Part shown: piece after piece, positions 11,608 to 23,300 of the stretch
Layout of the letters: each line of letters begins with the position of its first letter
How positions within the stretch are numbered: the stretch's first letter is position 1
From: Atherix ibis
Taxonomy: Eukaryota > Arthropoda > Insecta > Diptera > Athericidae
Assembly (NCBI GenBank): GCA_958298945.1
Contig: OY282609.1
Location: 40,748,954 to 40,812,953, forward strand
DNA: 64,000 nucleotides
Direction of reading: 5' to 3'
The notes under the pieces: model-generated
Databases searched by the model: none
What the model saw: the letters and a program-made list of their open reading frames with translations, nothing else
What the model was told of the DNA's origin: nothing
Translations under genes and position numbers: made by a program

Positions 11608-13101
11608 AGTAGAAATGTTCAGTAGAAATTTTCAGTAGAAATTTTCAGTAGAAATTTTCAGTAGAAACGTTTATTAGAAATTAAAGTAGAAATTTTTCAG
11701 TAGAAATTTTTGGTAGAAATTTTTAGTAGAAATTTTTAGTAGAAATTTTCAGTAGAAATTTTTAGTAGAAATTTTCAGTAGAAATTTTTAGTAGAAATTT
11801 TCAGTAGATATTTTCAGCAGAAATTTTTAGTAGAAAAATTCAGTAGAAATTTTCTGTAGAAATATTAGATATTTTCAGTAAGAATTTTCAGAGAAATGTT
11901 CAGTAGAAATTTTCAGAGAAATTTTCAGTAGAAAGTTTAAGTAGAAATTTTTAGTAGAAATTTTCCTTAGAAATTTACAGTAAAATTTTTCAGTAGAAAT
12001 AGTTAGTAGAAATTTTCAGTAGGAATTTTCAGAGAAATTTTTAGTAGAAATTTTCAGTAGAAATTTTCAATATAAATTTTCAGTTGGAATTTTCAGTAGA
12101 AATTTTAGTGCGAATTATCAGTAGAAATGTTCAGCATAAATTTTTAGTTGAAATTTTCAGTAAAAATTTTCAGTAGAAATTTTTAGTAGAAATTTCAGTA
12201 GAAATTTTCAGTAGAAATTTTCAGGAGAAATTTTCAGTAGAAATTTTCAGTAGAAATTTTCAGTAGAAATATTCAGTACCAAGTCTCAGTAGCAATTTTG
12301 GGTAGAAATTTTCAGTAGAACTCTTTAGTAGACATTTTCAGTAGTAATTTTCAGTAGAAATCTTAAGTAAAAATTTTCAGCAGAAATTTTCAGTAGAAAT
12401 TTTCAGTAGAAATTTTCAGTAGAAATCTTCAGTAGAAATTTTCAGTAGAAATTTTCAGTAGAAACGTTTATTAGAAATTAACAGTAGAAATATACAGTAG
12501 AAATTTTTCAGTAGAAATTTTCGGTAGAAAGTTTTAGTAGAAATTTTTAGTAGAAATTTTCAGTAGAAATTTTTAGTAGAAATTTTCAGTAGAAATTTTC
12601 AGTAGAAATTTTTAGTAGAAATTTTCAGTAGATATTTTCAGCAGAAATTTTTAGTAGAAATTTTCAGTAGAAATTTTCATTAGAATTTTCTGTAGAAATA
12701 GTAGATGTTTTCAGTAAGAATTTTCAGAGAAATGTTCAGTAGAAATTTTCAGAGAAATTTTCAGTAGAAATTTTTAGTAGAAATTTTCTGTAGAAATTTT
12801 CAGTAGAAATGTTCCGTAGAAATTTTCAGTAGAAATTTTCAGTAGAAACGTTTATTAGAAATTAACAGTAGAAATATACAGTTAGAAATTTTTCAGTAGA
12901 AATTTTCGGTAGAAAGTTTTAGTAGAAATTTTTAGTAGAAATTTTCAGTAGAAATTTTCAGTAGAAATTTTCAGTAGAAATCTTCAGTAGAAATTTTCAA
13001 TAGAAATTTTCAGTAGAAGTCTTCAGTAAAAATTTTCAGTAGAAATTTTCAGTAGAAATTTTCAGTAGAAATTTTCAGTAGAAATTTTCAGTAGAAATTT
13101 T

Positions 13102-13166
13102 CAGTACAAATTTTCAGTACAAATTTTCAGTACAAATTTTCAGTACAAATTTTCAGTACAAATTTT
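13102..13166 (+). repeat. Run of five tacaaa monomers
   Basis: Five successive monomers read cagtacaaatttt, then the array returns to cagtagaaatttt. The equivalent place in macro-unit 1 (about 6,730) has a single cagtactaatttt, so this run arose after the 6.4-kb duplication (inference). Confidence 0.8.
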
Positions 13167-13641
13167 CAGTAGAAATTTTCAGTAGAAATTTTCAGTATGA
13201 ATTTTCAGTAGAAATTTTCAGTAGAAATTTTCAGTAGAAATTTTCAGTAGAAATTTTCAGTAGAAATTTTCAGTAGAAATTTTCAGTAGAAATTTTCAGT
13301 AGAAATTTTCAGTAGAAATTTTCAGTAAAAATTTTCAGTAGAAATTTTCAGTAGAAATTTTCAGTAGAAATTTTCAGTAGAAATTTTCAGTAGAAATTTT
13401 CAGTAGAAATTTTCAGTAAAAATTTTCAGTAGAAATTTTCAGTAGAAATTTTCAGTAGAAATTTTCAGTAGAAATTTTCAGTAGAAATTTTCAGTGGAAA
13501 TTTTCAGTAGAAATTTTCAGTAGAAATTTTCAGTAGAAATTTTCAGTAGAAATTTTCAGTAAATTTTCAGTAGAAATTTTCTTTAGAAATTTTGAATAGA
13601 ATGTTTCAGTAGAAATTTTCAATATAAATTTACAGTAAAAT

Positions 13642-13860
13642 TGCTCAGTAGAAATCTTAAGTAGAAATTTTCAGACCAAATTTTCAATTGAAATCTTAAG
13701 TTGAAATTTTCAGTAGAAATTTTCAGTAGAAATTGTCAGTAGAAATTTACAGGAGACATTTTTAGTAGAAATTTTTAGTAGAAATTTTGCGTAGATGTTT
13801 CCAGTAGAAATTTCAGTAGAAATTATCAGTAGACATTACCAGTAAAAATTTTCATTAGAA
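13642..13860 (+). repeat. 'gcgtagatg' block, copy 10
   Basis: Left end shortened: gctcagtagaaatcttaag leads directly into gaccaaatttt and aattgaaatc, so the aatagtaag to ttcagtcc stretch is missing. It also reads tttacaggagac where other copies have tttacagtagac. The gcgtagatg marker is at 13787. Confidence 0.8.
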
Positions 13861-14768
13861 ATTTTTAGTAGAAATTTTCAGTAGAAATTTTCAGTAGAAA
13901 TGTTCAGTAGAAATTTTCAGTAGAAATTTTCAGTAGAAACGTTTATTAGAAATTAACAGTAGAAATATACAGTAGAAATTTTTCAGTAGAAATTTTCGGT
14001 AGAAATTTTTAGTAGAAATTTTTAGTAGAAATTTTCAGTAGAAATTTTTAGTAGAAATTTTCAGTAGAAGTTTTTAGTAGAAATTTTCAGTAGATATTTT
14101 CAGCAGAAATTTTTTGTAGAAATTTTCAGTAGAAATTTTCATTAGAAATTTTCTGTAGAAATATTAGATATTTTCAGTAAGAATTTTCAGAGAAATGTTC
14201 AGTAGAAATTTTCAGTAGAAAGTTTAAGTAGAAATTTTTAGTAGAAATTTTCCTTAGAAATTTACAGTAAAATTTTTCAGTAGAAATAGTTAGTAGAAAT
14301 TTTCAGTAGGAATTTTCAGAGAAATTTTTAGTAGAAATTTTCAGTAGAAATTTTCAATATAAATTTTCAGTTGGAATTTTCAGTAGAAATTTTAGTGCGA
14401 ATTATCAGTAGAAATGTTCAGCATAAATTTTTAGTTGAAATTTTTGGTAAAAATTTTCAGTAGAAATTTTTAGTAGAAATTTCAGTAGAAATTTTCAGTA
14501 GAAATTTTCAGGAGAAATTTTCAGTAGAAATTTTCAGTAGAAATTTTCAGTAGAAATATTCAGTACCAAGTCTCAGTAGCAATTTTGGGTAGAAATTTTC
14601 AGTAGAATTCTTAAGTAGACATTTTCAGTAGTAATTTTCAGTAGAAATCTTAAGAAAAAATTTTCAGCAGAAATTTTCAGTAGAAATTTTCAGTAGAAAT
14701 TTTCAGTAGAAATCTTCAGTAGAAATTTTCAATAGAAATTTTCAATAGAAATTTTCAATAGAAATTTT

Positions 14769-14836
14769 CAGTAGATATTTTCAGTAGATATTTTCAGTAG
14801 ATATTTTCAGTAGATATTTTCAATAGATATTTTCAG
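14769..14836 (+). repeat. Second copy of the tagatatttt cluster
   Basis: Same five-of-six pattern as 8359-8426 at an offset of exactly 6,410 bp, including the one caatagat monomer. Confidence 0.8.
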
Positions 14837-15956
14837 TAGAAATTTTTAGTAGAAATTTTCAGTAGAAATTATCTGCAAAAATTTTCAGTAGAAATAGTTA
14901 GTAGAAATTTTCAGTAGGAATTTTCAGAGAAATTTTCAGTAGACATTTTAAGTAGAAATTTTCATTATAAATTTTCAGTAGGAATTTTTAGTAGAAATTT
15001 TAGTGCAAATTATCAGTAGATATGTTCAGCATAAATTTTTAGTTGAAATTTCAGTAGAAATTTTCAGTAGAAATTTTTAGTAGAAATTTTCAGTAGAAAT
15101 ATCTAGTAGAAATTTTCAGTAGGAATGTTCAGAGAAATGTTCAGTAGTAATTTTCAGAGAAATTTTCAGTAGAAATTTTCAGTAGGTATTTTCAATAGAA
15201 ATTTCAGTAGAAATTTTTAGGAGAAATTTTCAGTAGAAATTTTCAGTAGAAATTTTCAGTAGAAATTTTCAGTAGAAAATTTCAGTGGAAATTTTCAGTA
15301 GAAATTTTCAGCATATATTTTCAATAGATACTTTCAGTAGATATTTTCAGTAGAAATTTTTAGTAGAAATCTTAACTAGAAATTTTCAGTAGAAATTTTC
15401 TGTAGAAATTTTTAGTAGAAATTTTCAGTAGAAATTTTTAGTAGAAATTTTCAGTAGAAATTTTTAGTAGAAATTTTCAGTAAAAATTTTCAGTAGAAAT
15501 TTTCAGCAGAAATCTGCAGTAGAAATTTTCAGTAGAAATTTTCCGTAGATATTTTCAGTAGATATTTTCAGTAGAAATTTTTAGTAGACATTTTCAGTTG
15601 AAATTTTCAGTAGAAACTTTCTGCAAAAATTTTCAGTAGAAATAGTTAGTAGAAATTTTCAGTAGGAAATTTCAGAGAAATGTTCAGTAGAAATTTTTTG
15701 TAGGAATTTTCAGTAGAAATTTTCAGTGGGAATTTTCAATATAAATTTTCAGTAGAAATTTTCAATATAAATTTTCAGTATGAATTTTCAGTAGAAATTT
15801 TAGTGCGAATTATCAGTAGAAATGTTCAGCATAAATTTTTAGTTGAAATTTTCAGTAGAAATTTTCAGTAGAAATTTTGAGTAGAAATTTTCAGTAGAAA
15901 TTTTCAGTAGAAATTTTCAGTAGAAATTTTCAGTAGATATTTTCAGTGGAAATTTT

Positions 15957-16294
15957 CAGTAGAAATTTTCAGTAGAAATTTTCAGTAGAAATTTTCAGTA
16001 GAAATTTTCAGTAGAAATTTTCAGTAGAAATTTTCAGTAGAAATTTTCAGTAGAAATTTTCAGTAGAAATTTTCAGTAGAAATTTTCAGTAGAAATTTTC
16101 AGTAGAAATTTTCAGTAGAAATTTTCAGTAGAAATTTTCAGTAGAAATTTTCAGTAGAAATTTTCAGTAGAAATTTTCAGTAGAAATTTTCAGTAGAAAT
16201 TTTCAGTAGAAATTTTCAGTAGAAATTTTCAGTAGAAATTTTCAGTAGAAATTTTCAGTAGAAATTTTCAGTAGAAATTTTCAGTAGAAATTTT
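15957..16294 (+). repeat. Longest perfect run: 26 canonical monomers
   Basis: 338 bp of cagtagaaatttt without a substitution or indel, bounded by cagtggaaatttt on the left and caatagaaatttt on the right. A second run of about 15 follows at 16346-16536. These are the most homogeneous stretches I found and probably the most recently expanded. Confidence 0.85.
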
Positions 16295-16798
16295 CAATAG
16301 AAATTTTCAGTAAAAATTTTCAGTCGAAATTTTCAGTCGCAATTTTCAGTAGAAATTTTCAGTAGAAATTTTCAGTAGAAATTTTCAGTAGAAATTTTCA
16401 GTAGAAATTTTCAGTAGAAATTTTCAGTAGAAATTTTCAGTAGAAATTTTCAGTAGAAATTTTCAGTAGAAATTTTCAGTAGAAATTTTCAGTAGAAATT
16501 TTCAGTAGAAATTTTCAGTAGAAATTTTTAGTAGAAATTTTCAGTAGAAATTTTCAGTAGAAATTTTCAGTAGAAATTTTCAGTAGAAATTTTCAGTAGA
16601 AATTTTCAGTAGAAATTTTCAGTAGAAATTTTCAGTAGAAATTTTCAGTAGAAATTTTCTTTAGAAAATTTGAATAGAATGTTTCAGTAGAAATTTTCAA
16701 TATAAATTTACAGTAAAATTTTTCAGTAGAAATAGTTAGTAGAAATTTTCAGTAGGAATTTTCAGAGAAATTTTTAGTAGAAATTTTCAGTAGAAATT

Positions 16799-16890
16799 TT
16801 CAGTCCAAATTTTCAGTAGAAATCTTAAGTAGAAATTTTCAGTCCAAATTTTCAATTGAAATCTTAAGTTGAAATTTTCAGTAGAAATTT
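16799..16890 (+). repeat. Truncated ttcagtcc block
   Basis: Has ttcagtcc, aatcttaag, gtccaaatttt, aattgaaatc and ttaagttg, then passes into canonical monomers with no gcgtagatg. It is a right-truncated relative of the 230-bp block, situated just before inverted island 3. Confidence 0.8.
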
Positions 16891-16982
16891 TCAGTAGAAA
16901 TTTTCAGTAGAAATTTTCAGTAGAAATTTTCAGTAGAAATTTTCAGTAGAAATTTTCAGTAGAAATTTTCAGTAGAAATTTT

Positions 16983-17010
16983 CAGTAGATATTTTCTATA
17001 TTTTCTACTG
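16983..17010. repeat. Head-to-head palindromic junction, island 3 left
   Basis: Same 28 bases as at 4795 and 11207. Confidence 0.85.
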
Positions 17011-17310
17011 AAAATTCATACTGAAAATTTATATTGAAAATTTCTACTGAAAATTTATATTGAAAATTTCTACTGAAAATTTCTACTGAAAATTTCTACT
17101 GAAAATTTCTACTGAAAATTTCTACTGAAAATTTCTACTGAAAATTTCTACTGAAAATTTCTACTGAAAATTTCTACTGAAAATTTCTACTGAAAATTTC
17201 TACTGAAATTTTCTACTGAAAATTTCTATTGAAAATTTCTACTGAAAATTTTTACTGAAAATTTCTGCTGAAAATTTTTACTTAAGATTTCTACTGAAAA
17301 TTACTACTTT
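16998..17310 (-). repeat. Inverted island 3 (about 313 bp, different right end)
   Basis: The left edge is the same as islands 1 and 2 (28-base junction, catactg, two atattg). The right edge differs: it reads ctgctgaaaattttt, cttaagatttc and attactact. Reverse-complemented this is agtagtaatttt, gaaatcttaag, taaaaattttcagcag, the order seen in the forward array near 5905-5945 and 12338-12383. The island is therefore a mosaic of the old inversion and inverted sequence from another block, or shows a longer original inversion that islands 1 and 2 have lost. Confidence 0.88.
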
Positions 17311-17330
17311 TTTTCAGTAGAAATTTTCAG
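17291..17330. repeat. Tail-to-tail junction, island 3 right
   Basis: ctactgaaaattactac meets ttttcagtagaaatttt across a short T run. The arms pair with about one mismatch. The sequence is unlike the right junctions of islands 1 and 2, so this breakpoint is a separate event. Confidence 0.75.
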
Positions 17331-17714
17331 TAGAAATTTTCAGTAGAAATTTTCAGTAGAAATTTTCAGTAGAAATTTTCAGTAGAAATTTTCAGTAGAA
17401 ATTTTCAGTTGAAATTTTCAGTAGAAATTTTCAGTAGAAATTTTCAGTAGAAATTTTCAGTAGAAATTTTCAGTAGAAATTTTCAGTAGAAATTTTCAGT
17501 AGAAATTTTCAGTAGAAATTTTCAGTAGAAATTTTCAGTAGAAATTTTCAGTAGAAATTTTCAGTAGAAATTTTCAGTAGAAATGTTGAATAGAATGTTT
17601 CAGTTTAAATTTTCAATATAAATTTACAGTAAAATTTTTCAGTAGAAATAGTTAGTAGAAATTTTCAGTAGGAATTTTCAGAGAAATTTTTAGTAGAAAT
17701 TTTCGGTAGAAATT

Positions 17715-17944
17715 TTCAGTCCAAATTTTCAGTAGAAATCTTAATTAGAAATTTTCAATCCAAATTTTCAATTGAAATCTTAAGTTGAAATTTTCAGTAG
17801 ACATTTTCAGTAGAAATTGTCAGTAGAAATTTACAGTAGACATTTTTAGTAGAAATTTTTAGTAGAAATTTTGCGTAGATGTTTCCAGTAGAAATTTCAG
17901 TAGAAATTATCAGTAGACATTACCAGTAAAAATTTTCATTAGAA
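17715..17944 (+). repeat. 'gcgtagatg' block, copy 11
   Basis: Full 230-bp order (ttcagtcc, aattgaaatc, aattgtcag, gcgtagatg at 17871, gacattacc, ttcattag) with private changes cttaattag and caatccaaa. Confidence 0.85.
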
Positions 17945-19408
17945 ATTTTTAGTAGAAATTTTCAGTAGAAATGTTCAGTAGAAATGTTCAGTAGAAATTT
18001 CCAGTAGAAATTTTCAGTAGAAATTTTCAGTAGAAACGTTTATTAAAAATTAACAGTAGAAATATACAGTAGAAATTTTTCAGTAGAAATTTTCGGTAGA
18101 AATTTTTAGTAGAAATTTTTAGTAGAAATTTTCAGTAGAAATTTTTAGTAGAAATTTTCAGTAGAAATTTTTAGTAGAAATTTTCAGTAGATATTTTCAG
18201 CAGAAATTTTTAGTAGAAATTTTCAGTAGAAATTTTCATTAGAAATTTTCTGTAGAAATAGTAGATATTTTCAGTAAGAATTTTCAGAGAAATGTTCAGT
18301 AGAAATTTTCAGAGCAATTTTCAGTAGAAAGTTTAAGTAGACATTTTTAGTAGAAATTTGCCTTAGAAATTTACAGTAAAATTTTTCAGTAGAAATAGTT
18401 AGTAGAAATTTTCAGTAGGAATTTTCAGAGAAATTTTTAGTAGAAATTTTCAGTAGAAATTTTCAATATAAATTTTCAGTTGGAATTTTCAGTAGAAATT
18501 TTAGTGCGAATTATCAGTAGAAATGTTCAGCATAAATTTTTAGTTGAAATTTTCAGTAAAAATTTTCAGTAGAAATTTTTAGTAGAAATTTCAGTAGAAA
18601 TTTTCAGTAGAAATTTTCAGGAGAAATTTTCAGTAGAAATTTTTAGTAGAAATTTTTAGTAGAAATTTTCAGTACCAAGTGTCAGTAGCAATTTTGGGTA
18701 GAAATTTTCAGTACAACTCTTAAGTAGACATTTTCAGTAGTAATTTTCAGTAGAAATCTTAAGTAAAAATTTTCAGCAGAAATTTTCAGCAGAAATTTTC
18801 AGTAGAAATTTTCAGTAGAAATTTTCAGTAGAAATTTTCAATAGAAATTTTCAGTAGAAAATTTCAGTAGAAATTTTCAGTAGAAATTTTCAGTAGAAAT
18901 TGTCAGTAGAAATTTTTAGTAGAAATTTTCAGTAGAAATTTTCAGTAGAAATTTTTAGTAGAAATTTTCAGTAGAAATTTTCAGTAGAAATTTTCAGTAG
19001 AAATTTTCAGTAGAAATTTTCAGTAGAAATTTTCAGTTGAAATATTCAGTAGAAATTTTCAGTAGAAATTTTCAGTAGAAATTTTCAGTAGAAATTTTCA
19101 GTAGAAATTTTCAGTAGAAATTTTCAGTAGAAATTTTCAGTAGAAATTTTCAGTAGAAATTTTCAGTAGAAATTTTCAGTAGAAATTTTCAGTAGAAATT
19201 TTCAGTAGAAATTTTCAGTAGAAATTTTCAAGTAAAAATTTTCAGTAGAAATTTTCAGTAGAAATTTTCTTTAGAAATTTTGAATAGAATGTTTCAGTGG
19301 AAATTTTCAATATAAATTGACAGTAAAATTTTTCAGTAGAAATAGTTAGTAGAAATTTTCAGTAGGAATTTTCAGAAAAATTTTTAGTAGAAATTTTCGG
19401 TAGAAATT

Positions 19409-19586
19409 TTCAGTCCTAATTTTCAATTGAAATCTTAAGTTGAAATTTTCAGTATAAATTGTCAGTAGAAATTTACAGTAGACATTTTTAGTAGAAATTT
19501 TTAGTAGAAATTTTGCGTAGATGTTTCCAGTAGAAATTTCAGTAGAAATTATCAGTAGAAATTACCAGTAAAAATTTTCATTAGAA
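19409..19586 (+). repeat. 'gcgtagatg' block, copy 12
   Basis: Shortened on the left: ttcagtcctaatttt goes directly to aattgaaatc, dropping about 39 bp. Reads gaaattacc where other copies have gacattacc. Marker at 19513. Confidence 0.8.
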
Positions 19587-21746
19587 ATTTTTAGTAGAAA
19601 TTTTCAGTAGAAATAATCAGTAGAAATTTCCAGTAGAAATTTTCAGTAGAAATTTTCAGTAGAAACGTTTATTAGAAATTAACAGTAGAAATATACAGTA
19701 GAAGTTGTTCAGTAGAAATTTTCGGTAGAAATTTTTAGTAGAAATTTTTAGTAGAAATTTTCAATAGAAATTTTTAGTAGAAATTTTCAGTAGAAATTTT
19801 TAGTAGAAATTTTCAGTAGATATTTTCAGCAGAAATTTTTAGTAGAAATTTTCAGTAGAAATTTTCATTCGAAATTTTCTGTAGAAATAGTAGATATTTT
19901 CAGTAAGAATTTTCAGAGAAATGTTCAGTAGAAATTTTCAGAGAAATTTTCAGTAGAAAGTTTAAGTAGAAATTTTTAGTAGAAATTTTCCTTAGAAATT
20001 TTGAATAGAATGTTTCAGTAGAAATTTTCAATTGAAATTTACAGTAAAATTTTTCAGTAGAAATAGTTAGTAGACATTTTCAGTAGGAATTTTCAGAGAA
20101 ATTTTTAGTAGAAATTTTCAGTAGAAATTTTCAATATAAATTTTCAGTTGGAATTTTCAGTAGAAATTTTAGTGCGAATTATCAGTAGAAATGTTCAGCA
20201 TAAATTTTTAGTTGAAATTTTCAGTAAACATTTTCAGTAGAAATTTTTAGTAGAAATTTCAGTAGAAATTTTCAGTAGAAATTTTCAGTAGAAATTTTCA
20301 GGAGAAACTTTCAGGAGAAACTTTCAGGAGAAATTTTCAGTAGAAATTTTCAGTAGAAATTTTCAGTAGAAGTTTTCAGTAGAAATTTTCAGTAGAAATT
20401 TTCAGTAGAAATTTTCAGTAGAAATTTTCAGTAGTAATTTTCAGTAGAAATTTTCAGTAGAAATTTTCAGTAGAAATTTTCGGTAGAAATATTTAGAAGA
20501 AATTTTCAGTAGAAATTTTTAGTAGAAATTTCTAGTAGAAATTCGTAGTAGAAATTTTCAGTTGAAATTTTCAGTAGAAATTTTCAGTAGAAATTTTCAG
20601 TATAAATTTTCAGTAGGAATTTTCAGTAGAAATTTTAGTGCGAATTATCAGTAAAAATGTGCAGCATAAATTTTTAGTTGAAATTTTCAGTAGAAATTTT
20701 CAGTAGAAATTATTAGTAGAAATTTTCAGTAGAATTTTTCAGTAGAAATTTTCAGTAAAAATTTTCAGTAGAAATTTTCAGTAGAAATTTTCAGTAGAAA
20801 TTTTCAGTAGAAATTTTCAGTAGAAATTTTCAGTAGAAATTTTCAGTAGAAATTTTCAGTAGAAATTTTCAGTAGAAATTTTCAGTAGAAATTTTCAGTA
20901 GAAATTTTCAGTAGAAATTTTCAGTAGAAATTTTAAGTAGAAATTTCAATAGAAATTTTTAGTCGAAATTTTCAGTAGAAATTTTCAGTCGAAATTTTGA
21001 GAAGAAAGTTTTAGTAGAAATTTACAGTAGACAATATTAGTAGAAATTTTTATTAGAAATTTTAAGTAGACGTTTCCAGTAGAAATTTTCAGTAGAAATA
21101 TTCAGCAGAAATTATCAGTAGAAATTTTCGGTAGAAATTTTCAGTAGAAATTTTCGGTAGAAATTTTCAGTAGAAATTTTCAGTAGAAATTTTCAGTAGA
21201 AATTTTCAGTAGAAATTTTCAGTAGAAATTTTCAGTAGAAATTTTCAGTAGAAATTTTCAGTAGAAATTTTCAGTAGAAATTTTCAGTATATATTTTCAG
21301 CAGAAATTTTTAGTAGAAATTTTCAGTAGAAATTTTCAGTAGAAATTTTCAATATAAATTTTCAGTAGAAATTTTAGTGCGAATTATCAGTAGAAATGTT
21401 CAGCATAAATTTTTAGTTGAAATTTTCAGTAAATATTTTCAGTAGAAATTTTTAGTAGAAATTACAGTAAAAATTTTCAGTAGAAATTTTCAGTAGAAAT
21501 TTTCAGTAGAAATTTTCAGTAGAAATTTTCAGTAGGAAATTCAAATATAAATTTTCAGTATGAATTTTCAGTAGAAATTTTAGTGCAAATTATCGGTAGG
21601 AATGTTCCGCATACATTTTTAGTAGAAATTTTCGGTAGAAATTTTTAGTTGAAATTTACAATAAAATTTTTCAGTAGAAATAGTTAGTAGAACTTTTCAG
21701 TAGGAATTTTCAGAGAAATTTTGAGTAGAAATTTTCAGTGGAAATT

Positions 21747-21975
21747 TTCAGTCCAAATTTTCAGTAGAAATCTTTTGTAGAAATTTTCAGTCCAAATTTT
21801 CAATTGAAATCTTAAGTTGAAATTTTCAGTAGAAATTTTCAGTAGAAATTGTCAGTAGAAATTTACAGTAGATATTTTTAGTAGAAATTTTTAGTAGAAA
21901 TTTTGCGTAGATGTTTCCAGTAGAAATTACAGTAGAAATTATCAGTAGAAATTACCAGTAAAATTTTCATTAGAA
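21747..21975 (+). repeat. 'gcgtagatg' block, copy 13 (last)
   Basis: Full block with private changes (aatcttttgtag, gaaattacc, a one-base loss in taaaattttcattag). Marker at 21903. No further copy lies in the remaining 42 kb. Confidence 0.85.
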
Positions 21976-23300
21976 AATTTTAGTAGAAATTTTCAGTAGA
22001 AATTTTCAGTAGAAATGTTCAGTAGAAATTTTCAATATAAATTTTCAGTAGAAATTTTCAGTAGAAATTTTCAGTAGAAATTTTCAGTAGAAATTTTCAG
22101 TAGAAATTTTCAGTAGAAATTTTCAGTAGAAATTTTCAGTAGAAATTTTCAGTAGAAATTTTCAGTAGAAATTTTCAGTAGAAATTTTCAGTAGAAATTT
22201 TCAGTAGAAATTTTCAGTAGAAATTTTTAGTAGAAATATTCAGCAGACATTTTCAGTAGAAAATTTCGGTAGAAATTTTCAGTAGAAATTTTCAGTAGAA
22301 ATTTTCGGTAGATATTTTTAGTAGAAATTTTCAGTAAAAATTTTAGTGCGAATTATCAGTAGAAATATTCAGCATAAATTTTTAGTTGAAATTTTCAGTC
22401 GAAATTTTCAGTAGACATTTTTAGTAGAAATTTTCAGTAGAAATTTTCAGTAGAAATTTTCAGTAGAAATTTTCAATAGAAATTTTCAGTAGAAATTTTC
22501 AGTAGAAATATTCAGCAGAAATTTTCAGTAGAAAATTTCGGTAGAAATTTTCAGTAGAAATTTTCGGTAGAAATTTTTAGTAGAAATTTTCAGTAGAAAT
22601 TTTCAGTAGAAATTTTCAGTAGAAATTTCAGTAGAAATTTTCAGTACAAATTTTCAGTAGAAATTTTCAATATAAATTTTCAGTATGAATTTTCAGTAGA
22701 AATTTTATTGCGAATTATCAGTAGAAATGTTCAGCATAAATTTTTAGTTGAAATTTTCAGTAAATATTTTCAGTAGAAATTTTTAGTAGAAATTTCAGTA
22801 GAAATTTTCAGTAGAAATTTTCAGTAGAAATTTTCAGTAGAAATTTTCAGTAGAAATTTTCAGTAGAAATTTTCAGTAGAAATTTTCAGTAGAAATTTTC
22901 AGTAGAAAATTCAAATATAAATTTTCAGTATGAATTTGCAGCAGAAATTTTAGTGCGAATTATCAGTTGAAATGTTCCGCATAAATTTTTAGTAGAAATT
23001 TTCGGTAGAAATTTTTAGGAGAAATTTTCAGTAGAAATTTTTAGTAGAAATATTAAGTAGAAATTTTCAGTAGAAATTTTTAGTAGAAATTTTTAGTAGA
23101 AATTTTCAGTAGATATTTTCAGTAGAAATTTTCGGTAGAAATTTTCAGTAGAAATTTTCAGTAGAAATTTTCAGTAGAAATTTTCAGTACAAATTTTCAG
23201 TAGAAATTTTCAATATAAATTTTCAGTAGAAATTTTCAGTAGAAATTTTAGTGCGAATTATCAGTAAAAATGTTCAGCATAAATTTTTAGTTGAAATTTT

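Larger units (their letters stand above)
11222..16997 (+). repeat. Domain 1 macro-unit 2 (about 5.78 kb)
   Basis: Second copy of the island-delimited unit, colinear with macro-unit 1 up to about 15.74 kb. Its tail differs: a very long canonical stretch (15957-16665, few interruptions) and a single truncated ttcagtcc block replace the three gcgtagatg blocks of macro-unit 1. Net difference in island spacing is 636 bp. Confidence 0.85.
1..21980 (+). repeat. Domain 1: inverted islands plus 'gcgtagatg' and 'acgtttatt' blocks
   Basis: This domain is defined by markers I found nowhere to its right. The 'ttgcgtagatgtttcc' marker (twice as gcgtggatg) starts near 157, 1577, 2837, 3626, 4481, 7416, 10181, 10362, 10893, 13787, 17871, 19513 and 21903. 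The 'aaacgttta' marker starts near 307, 1740, 1910, 3789, 4644, 5201, 6025, 6423, 7566, 11056, 11665, 12462, 12846, 13937, 18034 and 19663, with two deletion-scarred versions at 2987 and 3881. A third marker, 'accaagtctcagtagc', occurs near 5841, 8155, 12278, 14565 and, as accaagtgtc, about 18,675. All three inverted islands lie here. The variety of variants per kilobase is the highest in the window, which suggests an older, less homogenised part of the array (inference). Confidence 0.85.
16998..21980 (+). repeat. Domain 1 macro-unit 3 (rearranged or incomplete)
   Basis: Starts with island 3 but the block order then differs from macro-units 1 and 2: gcgtagatg (17871) comes before accaagtgtc (about 18,675), followed by gcgtagatg at 19513 and 21903. 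No further inverted island follows. The last gcgtagatg block marks the end of domain 1. Confidence 0.7.
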
